Numbered from the stretch's first letter, positions 6,611 to 13,795 are shown. The stretch is DNA of 14,424 bases from an uncultured Nesterenkonia sp. (GCA_946222885.1 CAMIAK010000025.1:1-14424), one strand, 5' to 3'. A program made the numbers and translations. Notes: a model not told the origin generated them from the sequence alone.

Positions 6611-6639
6611 TTCTACAGAATGTAGAAGAAGCGTAGAAT
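6611..6639 (+). promoter_or_regulatory. Putative BlaI/CopY-like operator over a promoter
   Basis: TTCTACA-GAA-TGTAGAA (6611-6627) is a perfect 7+7 inverted repeat. A half-site GTAGAA recurs at 6633-6638. A candidate -10 TAGAAT (6634-6639) lies 17 bases after TTCTAC (6611-6616), so the dyad covers the -35 and spacer. The TACA/TGTA core resembles the operators of the BlaI/MecI/CopY repressors, some of which control copper genes. The classic cop box has a 2-base centre, whereas this one has 3. No such repressor gene is in the window. The start point would be near 6646, just before AGGAGG and the GTG at 6663. Confidence 0.5.
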
Positions 6640-6662
6640 CGCCTGTGTCAGGAGGTGGTCCC

Positions 6663-7322
6663 GTGGAGGCAGCGCCGGGCGCAGTGCCCGCTCCCGTCCG
6701 CGGTTCCGCGCGCCTCCTGCGCGGTCTGCTCTCTGCCGTCCCCGCAGTGGGCTTCGCCGCCGCGGCCCATACGGCGGCCGGACACCACGCCCCGCACGCC
6801 GTGGTGATCATCCTGGCCCTGGCGGTCAGCATCCCGCTGTGCACCGCGCTCTCCGGAGTCCGGCTGAGCCGCCGCCGGCTGGTCGCGGCCGTGCTCTCCA
6901 GCCAGGCCGTGCTGCACGGGCTCTTCGAACTCTTCCCCGCCCAGCAGGCGGCCCGGCACTCCGCGACGCCGGCCGCGCCCGGACATGCCCACCATGAGAC
7001 GGTCGCCGTGCTCTCCGCCGGGACCGAGACCCATGTCCACGCCGGGCTCGGGGACCTGGACCTCGCCATGACGGCCGCGCATATGGGCGCCGCCGCAGTG
7101 ACCTATATGCTCCTGCGCCGCGGGGAGACGCTGCTGTGCGCCCTCGCCGCGGTGCTCATGCTGACGCCGGTGGTGACCCTGCTGGCCGGCGTCGGGACCC
7201 TCACCGATGACCGCGCCGCCCGCCGGGCCCCTCCCGCTCCGGTGCGGCACGCCGCAGGGGTCTGGAACGGTGCGGGCCCGCGCACGCTGCGCGGACCGCC
7301 CGCCTTCGATCTGGCCTGCTGA
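6663..7322 (+). CDS. Histidine-rich membrane protein at the head of the copper region
   Basis: Unnamed protein of 219 residues. About five hydrophobic segments are visible, including AVVIILALAVSIPLCTAL, LVAAVLSSQAVLHGLFELF and LLCALAAVLMLTPVVTLLAG, so it is a polytopic inner-membrane protein. It has about 13 histidines. Several lie in loops likely to face outside: AAHTAAGHHAPH near residue 35, and PGHAHHETV with THVHAG near residues 105-125. This suggests Cu or Zn binding. The C-terminus ends in RTLRGPPAFDLAC. GTG 6663 was preferred to an in-frame GTG at 6645 because AGGAGG (6650-6655) sits 7 bases before it and 6645 lies at the predicted transcript start. It precedes copC by 75 bases, so it is probably part of the same copper system. 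I recall similar unnamed proteins beside copC/copD in actinobacteria. No enzyme motif is seen. Confidence 0.8.
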   Translation: MEAAPGAVPAPVRGSARLLRGLLSAVPAVGFAAAAHTAAGHHAPHAVVIILALAVSIPLCTALSGVRLSRRRLVAAVLSSQAVLHGLFELFPAQQAARHSATPAAPGHAHHETVAVLSAGTETHVHAGLGDLDLAMTAAHMGAAAVTYMLLRRGETLLCALAAVLMLTPVVTLLAGVGTLTDDRAARRAPPAPVRHAAGVWNGAGPRTLRGPPAFDLAC

Positions 7323-7397
7323 GACGCTCTGCCACGCAGTCGTGTCAGTGGCCGCCTGCAGACTCCATGACAGATCGAACGCGTAAGGAAGACACCC

Positions 7398-8111
7398 ATG
7401 ACAGCAGCTGCTGATGCCCGCAGAACCCCCCGCGTCCTCGCGCTCTCCGGCGTGGCCGCCCTCGGCCTCACCGCCGGGCTGGCCGTTCCCGCCTGGGCCC
7501 ACGACACCCTGATCTCCTCGAGCCCGGAGGAGGGCGAGGTCCTCACCGAGAGCCCCGAGGAGATCGTGCTCGAGTTCAGCGGTGATGGCCTCACGGTCGG
7601 CGATGACATCCCCAACGACATCTGGGTCCTGGACTCGGAGGGGGAGAACTGGGAGAGCATCGAGACCGCCCAGGTGGAGGGCAGCACGATGACCACCGAG
7701 CTGCAGGACGAGCTCCCCAACGGCGAGTACACGGTGCTGTACCACGTGGTCTACTCCGACGGCCATGACGAGGAGCTGAGCTTCGAGTTCGAGGTGGACG
7801 ACCCCGCCGCCGTCGACAGCGAGCAGGCCGGGGACGAGGCTGAGGAGCCGAGTCAGGAGGAGACGGCGGAGGCCGACACCCCCGATATGGCCGATCCGGC
7901 CTCTGACGAGGACCCTGCCGCTCAGGAGGAGACGCCCGCCGTGGAGGACGACTTCCCGGCCTGGGCTCCGATCGCCTTCGCCGGCGCCGGTGTGCTCGTC
8001 GTGGTCACCGTGCTGGTGCTCGTCCGGCAGAAGATGAAGCAGGCCGAGAACTGGCAGGACCACAGCAGCGACGACGACGTCTCGGGCGAAGGAGACAGGG
8101 ACAAGCAGTGA
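7398..8111 (+). CDS. copC: CopC-domain copper-binding protein, exported and membrane-anchored
   Basis: This is an extracytoplasmic copper carrier of 237 residues. A signal peptide with a hydrophobic core (about 13-30) ends in VPAWA, and cleavage after A34 exposes H35 as the new N-terminus. The CopC fold follows (about 35-131), with the conserved YSDGHDEELSFEF block. H35 together with D121 and H123 matches the Cu(II) histidine-brace site of CopC proteins. The Met-rich Cu(I) motif is absent, so it is a Cu(II)-only type. A strongly acidic linker (about 132-188) leads to one C-terminal membrane helix (about 190-209) and a short charged cytoplasmic tail. Its TGA stop overlaps the GTG of copD-ctaG by four bases, so the two are translationally coupled and probably work together in Cu uptake. 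Confidence 0.93.
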   Translation: MTAAADARRTPRVLALSGVAALGLTAGLAVPAWAHDTLISSSPEEGEVLTESPEEIVLEFSGDGLTVGDDIPNDIWVLDSEGENWESIETAQVEGSTMTTELQDELPNGEYTVLYHVVYSDGHDEELSFEFEVDDPAAVDSEQAGDEAEEPSQEETAEADTPDMADPASDEDPAAQEETPAVEDDFPAWAPIAFAGAGVLVVVTVLVLVRQKMKQAENWQDHSSDDDVSGEGDRDKQ

Positions 8112-10333
8112 CCCGAACCCAGAAGGCGCCCACCACGGGCAGCAGCGCAGACAGGAACCGCACCGGCCAGGTGTGGGCGGCGCCGCTGCCTGTGGTGGGC
8201 GCCGCCCTCTGCGCAGGACTGATCGCCGTCGCCCTCGCCGGGTGGTTCACCGGCGTCGGGCAGGGAGGCCAGATCGCGGACCCCGGGGCGGTCACCCGCT
8301 GGGGTCTGCCGCTGTCCCGCTACGTCCACCACATCGCCATGGCGACGGCAGTGGGTGCGGTCATCCTGGCGGCCGTGGCCATCCCCGTCCGGGTGGGGCC
8401 GCGCTCCCGTCAGCGCCGCAGGGACCAGAAGGCGGCCAGGAGCCAGGGCATCAGCCCCGGGGACGAGCATCCGCTCTTCGCCCGGGCCATGCAGATCGCC
8501 GCCGTCTCAGCGATGGTCTGGACCGTGGCGGCGATCGCCGTGCTGGTCCTGAGCTACTCCTCGCTGGCCGGCCAGCCGCTGTCCTCCTCCGAGGCCTTCT
8601 CCGCCGGATTCCTCGGCTATGTGCAGTCCATCGCCACCGGCCAGGCCTGGATGACCATCGTGCTGATGGCCGGCGTCTTCGCGACCCTGGTCTCCGCGGT
8701 GCGGAACCAGGCGGGGCTCTTCTTCACCGCGGTGCTCGGCCTGGCGGCGATCATCCCCATGGCGCTGGTGGGGCACTCCGCCTCCGGAGATGACCACATG
8801 GCCGCGGTGAACTCGCTGGCCCTGCACCTGCTCGGCGTCGTGGTGTGGGTGGGCGGGCTCACCGCCCTGGCGCTGCTGGCCCCGGAGCTGAAGAGGCAGG
8901 CCTCGGCGCTCTCCGCCAAGGACCAGGGCGGGCCGGAGCTCATCGGCACGGTGCTGCGCCGCTACTCGGTGCTGGCCATGCTCGCGCTGGTCACCGTGGC
9001 GCTCTCCGGGGTGGTCAACGCCGAGCTGCGCATCGAGACCCTCGGCCAGCTCTTCAGCACCCCCTACGGCATCATGCTGGCGCTGAAGACCGCCGCCACC
9101 CTGGCCCTGGCAGGCATCGGCTGGATGCACCGCTCCTGGATCATCCCCCGCCTGGCCGGAGAGCACGCCGGCGCGGGCGCGAAGAGCAGAGCCGGGGAGA
9201 AGGCGGTCCGGCCCGCGGACTCCCGCAGAATGACGAAGCTGCTCTGGCAATTGGTAGTCGTGGAGGTGGCCCTGATGGCCGCCGTCATCGGAGTCAGTGC
9301 GGTGCTGGGCCGGACCTCGCCCCCGGTCTCCGAGGAGCTCCCGCCGGACGCCACCCCGGCGCGGACCCTGACCGGCTATGACCTGCCGCCCGAGCCGGAC
9401 CTGATGAACTACTTCGCGCTGGTGCGCCCGGACTGGCTGTGGGTGGGACTCATCCTGTTCCTGGCCGCCTGGTACATCCGGTCCATGGTGAGACTGGCCC
9501 GCCGCGGAGACCGCTGGTCCGTCGCCCGGGCGCTGAGCTTCTTCCTCGGGCTGGTCATCCTGCTCTGGGTCACCTCCGGCGGGCCGGCCGTGTACGGGAT
9601 GGTGCTCTTCAGCGGGCACATGATCCAGCACATGACGCTGACCATGGTGGCCCCCATCTTCCTGGTCCTCGGCTCACCGGTGACCCTGGCGATGAAGTCG
9701 CTGCCCACCCGCTCCGACGGCACCCGGGGAGCCCGCGAGTGGATCCTCTGGCTGGTCCATTCCCGCTTCTCCCGGGTGGTCACCAATCCGCTGGTCGCCG
9801 CGGCGAACTTCGCCGGATCGATCCTGCTGTTCTACTACACCCCGGTCTTCGGGCTCTCGCTGGAGTACCACCTGGGACACCAGTTCATGATCGTCCACTT
9901 CCTGCTGACCGGGTACATCTTCGCCCTGGTGCTGGTGGGGGACGACCCCCTGCCCAAGCGTCCGCCCTATGCCTTCCGGCTGATCATCCTGCTGGCCACG
10001 ATGGTCTTCCACGCCTTCATGGCGGTGGGCCTCTCCAGCCAGGACGCGCTGATCCAGGCATCCTGGTTCGGCAACATCGGGCACGACTGGGGCTTCTCCG
10101 CGATCGAGGACCAGCAGCGCGGCGGGGAGCTGATGTGGGGGCTCGGAGAGGTCCCCGCTATGCTCATGGCGGTCATGGTGGCGGTCCAGTGGTCCCGCTC
10201 GGACCGGCGGGAGACCAAGCGCCTGGACCGTGAGGCGGACAGGACCGAGGACGCCGAGCTCAACGAGTACAACGAGATGTTCGCCGCGATGGCCGAACGT
10301 GACCACCCCGCCCAGAAGGAGGAGCGCCGATGA
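8108..10333 (+). CDS. CopD copper import domain fused to CtaG cytochrome oxidase assembly domain
   Basis: This is a large polytopic membrane protein of 741 residues, predicted to move copper across the membrane and support copper insertion into cytochrome c oxidase. The N-terminal half (to about 350) is a CopD-type domain with the block ALVGHSASGDDHMAAVNSLALHLLGVVVWVGG. A variable charged region around 355-380 links to further helices. The CtaG (caa3 oxidase assembly) domain spans about 470-700. Histidines in membrane segments that could bind Cu are H504 and H508 (SGHMIQHM), H588, H591 and H597 (YHLGHQFMIVH), and H635 (VFHAFM). This fusion is known in actinobacteria. It starts at a GTG that overlaps the copC stop, and ends overlapping the lipoprotein ATG by four bases. 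The C-terminal tail (about 705-741) is charged and cytoplasmic. Confidence 0.93.
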   Translation: MTRTQKAPTTGSSADRNRTGQVWAAPLPVVGAALCAGLIAVALAGWFTGVGQGGQIADPGAVTRWGLPLSRYVHHIAMATAVGAVILAAVAIPVRVGPRSRQRRRDQKAARSQGISPGDEHPLFARAMQIAAVSAMVWTVAAIAVLVLSYSSLAGQPLSSSEAFSAGFLGYVQSIATGQAWMTIVLMAGVFATLVSAVRNQAGLFFTAVLGLAAIIPMALVGHSASGDDHMAAVNSLALHLLGVVVWVGGLTALALLAPELKRQASALSAKDQGGPELIGTVLRRYSVLAMLALVTVALSGVVNAELRIETLGQLFSTPYGIMLALKTAATLALAGIGWMHRSWIIPRLAGEHAGAGAKSRAGEKAVRPADSRRMTKLLWQLVVVEVALMAAVIGVSAVLGRTSPPVSEELPPDATPARTLTGYDLPPEPDLMNYFALVRPDWLWVGLILFLAAWYIRSMVRLARRGDRWSVARALSFFLGLVILLWVTSGGPAVYGMVLFSGHMIQHMTLTMVAPIFLVLGSPVTLAMKSLPTRSDGTRGAREWILWLVHSRFSRVVTNPLVAAANFAGSILLFYYTPVFGLSLEYHLGHQFMIVHFLLTGYIFALVLVGDDPLPKRPPYAFRLIILLATMVFHAFMAVGLSSQDALIQASWFGNIGHDWGFSAIEDQQRGGELMWGLGEVPAMLMAVMVAVQWSRSDRRETKRLDREADRTEDAELNEYNEMFAAMAERDHPAQKEERR

Positions 10334-11094
10334 GCCGAGCACATCACGCCGGAGGGAAGATCCTGGCGGCCGCCGCCGTCGGGCTCTTGGCCCTGACCGC
10401 CTGCGGGGAGGAGGACACCGCCGCCGTCGAGGGCGATGACAGCCCCCGCGCCGGCAGCGACCGGCTGGTGTCCGCCGCGGAGGCCGGCCTGGAGCGGGCA
10501 GGCAGCTTCGGCTTCGGCTCAGCCGGCTTCGCCACCGAGAACCAGCTGGAGACCACCCGCGGGGAGGCGGGCGAGGTCCTGCCCGGCACCAGCGAGGAGG
10601 ACATCAGTCCGGCCGAATGCGCCGAGCCGATCGCCAGCGTCGACTTCCAGCCCATCATGCTGGAGGACGACGCCGCCCGCGCCGACTTCGTCTCCGAGAC
10701 CTTCACCGGCACCGGCTCCCTGGAGATCGCCCATGTCCCCGACGGCGAGGCCCAGCAGCAGGTCGAGGAACATATGGAGAACGTCGCCGAGCTCGTGGAG
10801 TCCTGCGGGGACGTGGAGATCACGCTCGAAGAGGTCGACTACCACTATGAGATCGGCCCGGTGGAGCTGGAGACCCTCCCGGGGGAGGACACCGCCGCCT
10901 ACACCCGGACCCAGCGGCTCGGCGAGGACGGCGCAGACGGAACAATCGCCGCCCAGATGCTGTTCACCCAGGCAGGCGACGACGTCGTCATGGTCTCCTT
11001 CATCGGCGAGGAGGCGGCGAACTCGCAGGAGTTCACCCAGATCGCGGAGGCCATCACCGAGGAGATCGTGGACGCACTGGACGAGGAGCAGTAA
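10330..11094 (+). CDS. Acidic lipoprotein of unknown function in the copper operon
   Basis: Unnamed secreted lipoprotein of 254 residues. The N-terminal signal has a lipobox LTAC with the lipidated cysteine C25. The mature part is very acidic (poly Glu/Asp patches, ending DALDEEQ) and contains two cysteines, C97 (SPAECAEP) and C159 (VESCGDV), which could form a disulfide. A block of about 90 residues, SETFTGTGSLEIAHVPDGEAQQQ through YTRTQRL, has the general look of the extracellular sensor-type domains found in mycobacterial PknH and related lipoproteins. That is a fold-level impression, not a firm match. No copper motif of the CxxxC or Met-rich type is seen. Its ATG overlaps the copD-ctaG stop by four bases (ATGA), and the thioredoxin-NHL gene starts directly after its stop. 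A role in copper handling or oxidase assembly at the cell surface is inference from coupling. Confidence 0.85.
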   Translation: MSRAHHAGGKILAAAAVGLLALTACGEEDTAAVEGDDSPRAGSDRLVSAAEAGLERAGSFGFGSAGFATENQLETTRGEAGEVLPGTSEEDISPAECAEPIASVDFQPIMLEDDAARADFVSETFTGTGSLEIAHVPDGEAQQQVEEHMENVAELVESCGDVEITLEEVDYHYEIGPVELETLPGEDTAAYTRTQRLGEDGADGTIAAQMLFTQAGDDVVMVSFIGEEAANSQEFTQIAEAITEEIVDALDEEQ

Positions 11095-13083
11095 GTGACA
11101 GCAGAGACCGCGGCAGACATCCGCCGCACCGACCGCATCCGTGCCTCCGAGCTGATCGGCCGCGGCTGGCTGAACACAGGCGGCAGGGAGATCTCCCTCC
11201 AGGACCTGCGCGGCAAGATCGTCATCCTGGACTTCTGGACCTTCTGCTGCATCAACTGCCTGCACGTCCTGGACGAGCTGCGCCCCCTGGAGGAGCGCTT
11301 CCACGACGTGCTCGTCACCGTAGGCGTGCACTCTCCGAAGTTCGAGCATGAGGCGGATCCGGAGGCCCTGGCCGCCGCCGTCGAGCGCTATGAGGTCGCC
11401 CACCCCGTGCTGGACGACCCGGAGCTGACCACCTGGCAGGCCTACTCGGCGCGCGCCTGGCCCACTCTGGTCGTCATCGACCCGGAGGGCTACATCGCCG
11501 CCTCCCTCTCCGGGGAGGGGCATGTGGCCGGACTGACCTCCCTGGTGGAGGAGCTGGCCGCCGAGCATGAGGCCAAGGGCACCCTGCACCGCGGCGACGG
11601 GCCCTATGTCCCGCCCGAGCCGGTCAGCCGCACGCTGCGCTTCCCGGGCAAGGCTGTTCCCGTCACCCGTCCGCTCGGCGGGGACGAGGCCGCTGCCGGC
11701 CGGTTCCTGGTGGCCGACACCGGGCACCACCGCATCGTGGAGCTGGACGCCGACCTGGAGACCGTGGTCCGCAGCTGGGGCTCCGGGGAGAAGGGGCACG
11801 CCGACGGCGGCCCGGAGGAGGCCCGCTTCAACGAGCCGCAGGGCATCACCCTGCTCCCGGCCGAACTGGCCGAACAGGTCGGATACGACGTCGTCGTCGC
11901 CGATACCGTCAACCACCGGCTGCGCGGCATCAACGCCCAGACCGGCGCGGTCACCACCCTGGCCGGCAACGGTGTGCAGCGGCTCATCGACTCGGAGCGA
12001 GTCTCCAACGCACAGGCCGATGCCCTCGGCAGCCTGGGCACGGACTCGCTGAGCATCTCGCTGTCCTCCCCCTGGGACGTGCTGTGGTCGGAGAAGGCCC
12101 AGCGGGTCGTCATCGCCATGGCCGGCACCCATCAGATCTTCAGCTTCGACCCCGCCACCCGGGAGACCTCGATCTGGGCCGGAACCGGCCTGGAGGGGCT
12201 GGCCGACGGCGCGGCCGGCGCGGCCTGGTTCTCGCAGACCTCCGGGCTGGCCGAGGACGCCGAGGGCGACATCTGGCTGGCCGACTCCGAATCCTCTGCG
12301 CTGCGCGTGCTGCGGGCGGCCGAGAACCCGGAGGCCCCCGCCGTGGAGACGCTGGTGGGCCAGGGACTCTTCGACTTCGGCTTCCGCGACGGCGATCCCG
12401 CCGCGGCCCGCCTGCAGCATCCGCTGGGCGTGACCGCGCTTCCCGACGGCTCCGTCCTGGTGGCCGACACCTACAACGGGGCCATCCGCCGCTACCGCGG
12501 AGAGCACCTCGCCGCCGACGGCACCACGGTGCCGGCCGAGGTCTCCACCGTCGCCCGCGGGCTCAACGAGCCCTCCGACGTCCTGCTGGCCGGCGACGTC
12601 GACGGCAGCGAGGGCAGGACCCTGCTGGTGGTGGAGACCAACGCCCACCAGCTGGTGCGGATCGCCGTCCCGGAGGAGTACCTCACCGTGGACGAGGGCG
12701 CCTCGCAGACCCAGCGCCCGGCCACGGCCGTCGCGCCCGGGGAGTTCGAGCTCACCGTGGGCTTCACCGCCCCGACCGGGCAGAAGCTGGACGACCGGTG
12801 GGGCGATCCCACCCAACTGAAGATCTCCTCCTCCCCGGAGAACCTCATCCTGGAGGGTGCGGGGAACTCCGAGGGGCTGAGGCGCAGCCTGCGGCTCAAT
12901 CCCGCCGTCGGCGAGGGCGTCCTGCACATCACGGCCCGTGCCGCGGCCTGTGACGGTGCCCCCGGCGAGGAGATCCCGATGCACGCCGCCTGCCACCTCT
13001 ACCAGCAGGACTGGGGCATCCCGGTCACCCTGGAGGAGGGGGCGGACACCAGCCTCCAGCTGGACCTGCGCGGCATCCGCTGA
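11095..13083 (+). CDS. Thioredoxin-like NHL-repeat protein (NHLRC2 type)
   Basis: Protein of 662 residues. The N-terminal thioredoxin-like domain (about 20-160) contains the motif FWTFCCINCLHVL with C51, C52 and C55, and the cis-proline region ARAWPTLVVID (P123). CCINC is the signature of the NHLRC2 family. An NHL-type beta-propeller follows (about 190-540), visible as repeats such as FLVADTGHHRIVEL, VVVADTVNHRLRGI and VLVADTYNGAIRRY. A beta-rich C-terminal domain (about 550-662) contains two further cysteines. No signal peptide or membrane helix is seen, so it should be cytoplasmic. This is unexpected for a gene whose GTG abuts the stop of a lipoprotein in a copper operon. Its natural substrate is unknown in bacteria. 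A thiol-redox role linked to copper or oxidase assembly is inference. The GTG start is supported by tight spacing and by conserved sequence soon after. Confidence 0.9.
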   Translation: MTAETAADIRRTDRIRASELIGRGWLNTGGREISLQDLRGKIVILDFWTFCCINCLHVLDELRPLEERFHDVLVTVGVHSPKFEHEADPEALAAAVERYEVAHPVLDDPELTTWQAYSARAWPTLVVIDPEGYIAASLSGEGHVAGLTSLVEELAAEHEAKGTLHRGDGPYVPPEPVSRTLRFPGKAVPVTRPLGGDEAAAGRFLVADTGHHRIVELDADLETVVRSWGSGEKGHADGGPEEARFNEPQGITLLPAELAEQVGYDVVVADTVNHRLRGINAQTGAVTTLAGNGVQRLIDSERVSNAQADALGSLGTDSLSISLSSPWDVLWSEKAQRVVIAMAGTHQIFSFDPATRETSIWAGTGLEGLADGAAGAAWFSQTSGLAEDAEGDIWLADSESSALRVLRAAENPEAPAVETLVGQGLFDFGFRDGDPAAARLQHPLGVTALPDGSVLVADTYNGAIRRYRGEHLAADGTTVPAEVSTVARGLNEPSDVLLAGDVDGSEGRTLLVVETNAHQLVRIAVPEEYLTVDEGASQTQRPATAVAPGEFELTVGFTAPTGQKLDDRWGDPTQLKISSSPENLILEGAGNSEGLRRSLRLNPAVGEGVLHITARAAACDGAPGEEIPMHAACHLYQQDWGIPVTLEEGADTSLQLDLRGIR

Positions 13084-13092
13084 GAGTTCTGC

Positions 13093-13109
13093 CTCCCGCG
13101 TCGGGGGAG
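13093..13109 (+). terminator. Weak hairpin after the copper operon
   Basis: CTCCC (13093-13097) can pair with GGGAG (13105-13109) ten bases after the thioredoxin-NHL stop. At five pairs it is too weak to be called with confidence. It is the only candidate for ending the copper operon before the flavodoxin gene. Confidence 0.25.
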
Positions 13110-13130
13110 CAGCGCACGCCCGACTTCGAC

Positions 13131-13136
13131 TAGGCT
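13131..13136 (+). promoter_or_regulatory. Candidate -10 element of the flavodoxin gene
   Basis: TAGGCT fits the TAnnnT pattern and lies 41 bases before the ATG at 13178, in the 94-base gap after the thioredoxin-NHL gene. No good -35 is visible at the proper distance, so this is a weak call. Read-through from the copper operon is the alternative. Confidence 0.3.
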
Positions 13137-13177
13137 TGGACCAGCAGATCCCAGCCCTGGCGAAAGGCAGATGACCT

Positions 13178-13654
13178 ATGACCACGATGGTCGTTGTGGC
13201 GAGCAAGCACGGTTCGACGGCGGAGATCGGTGAGCGGATCGCCTCCACGCTGAGCGCCCGCGGAGTCTCCGCCCACGTGAAGGACATCTCCGAGGCGGGG
13301 AAGTGGCTCTACGAGACGGACAACGTCGTGGTCGGCCTCCCGGTCTACCGACAGTCGCTGTGGGGCCCGGGCAAGCTGTTCCTGGACGCCCACCGCACTG
13401 AGCTGGGCGGAAAGCCGCTCTTCCTCTTCGCCGTGGGCGGCGGCCCGCGCCTGGACTCTGATCTGGAGTCCGCCCTGCGCCAGTACCCGCACCGGGAGAT
13501 CGCCTACTTCCGCGGAGCGGTGGACAGCGAGAAGCTAGGCTTCCTGGAGAAGCTGCAGCTGAAGGTGGCCCGTCAGCCGCTGGATGCCGACTGGCGTGAC
13601 TGGCCCGCCGTCGAGGACTGGGCCAACGGCCTGCTGGCCTACGGCGTCAGCTGA
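13178..13654 (+). CDS. Flavodoxin-domain protein (HemG/protoporphyrinogen dehydrogenase-like)
   Basis: This is a cytoplasmic FMN-binding redox protein of 158 residues. The N-terminal beta strand and phosphate loop VVVASKHGSTAEIGERIA (about 5-22) match the flavodoxin FMN phosphate motif. VVVGLPVYRQSLWGPGKLFL (about 50-70) and FLFAVGGGP (about 87-95) correspond to the other FMN-contacting loops. The length and layout suit the flavodoxin-domain family that includes HemG, the menaquinone-dependent protoporphyrinogen dehydrogenase. HemG function is not proven, since many actinobacterial members have no assigned role. If it were HemG-like, a heme role next to an oxidase copper operon would make sense. 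The ATG is preceded by AAAGG about 11 bases away, a slightly long spacing. It is followed by a terminator. Confidence 0.82.
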   Translation: MTTMVVVASKHGSTAEIGERIASTLSARGVSAHVKDISEAGKWLYETDNVVVGLPVYRQSLWGPGKLFLDAHRTELGGKPLFLFAVGGGPRLDSDLESALRQYPHREIAYFRGAVDSEKLGFLEKLQLKVARQPLDADWRDWPAVEDWANGLLAYGVS

Positions 13655-13673
13655 GCTCCGCCTCCTGAGCGCA

Positions 13674-13712
13674 GAGAAGCCCGGCACCTCCTGAAGAGGC
13701 GCCGGGCTTCTC
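13674..13712 (+). terminator. Terminator of the flavodoxin gene
   Basis: A perfect 12-base stem (13674-13685 with 13701-13712) encloses a 15-base loop whose ends can pair further (CCTC with GAGG). It begins 20 bases after the flavodoxin stop. Confidence 0.88.
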
Positions 13713-13795
13713 CGTGAGTGACCAATCGTTCCCGCATTTTCGGCCGAAATCTGTGATTTTAGGCCCAGAGAATGGGAACGATTGATCACTCACGG
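13712..13795. terminator. Large nested hairpin abutting the MFS transporter stop
   Basis: Two 22-base arms (13712-13733 and 13774-13795) are inverted copies with one mismatch that can form a G-T pair. The roughly 40-base interior holds a second dyad (GGCCGAAATC against GATTTTAGGCC) and a 12-base palindrome TTTCGGCCGAAA. The right arm ends on the base before the MFS stop codon, so it most likely terminates that gene from the other strand. It is AT-richer than the surroundings. It follows the flavodoxin terminator directly, so it is not needed for that gene. It could also be a member of a dispersed intergenic repeat. Confidence 0.7.

Noticed and set aside
6645..6662. Earlier GTG start for the His-rich membrane protein
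   Set aside because: It would lie at the predicted transcription start with its own ribosome site inside the coding region. GTG 6663 has AGGAGG at proper spacing.
10519..13287. 922-codon minus-strand open frame opposite the lipoprotein and thioredoxin-NHL genes
   Set aside because: Its composition is typical of antisense to GC-rich genes. It shows no family motif and covers two genes with clear motifs and coupling on the plus strand.
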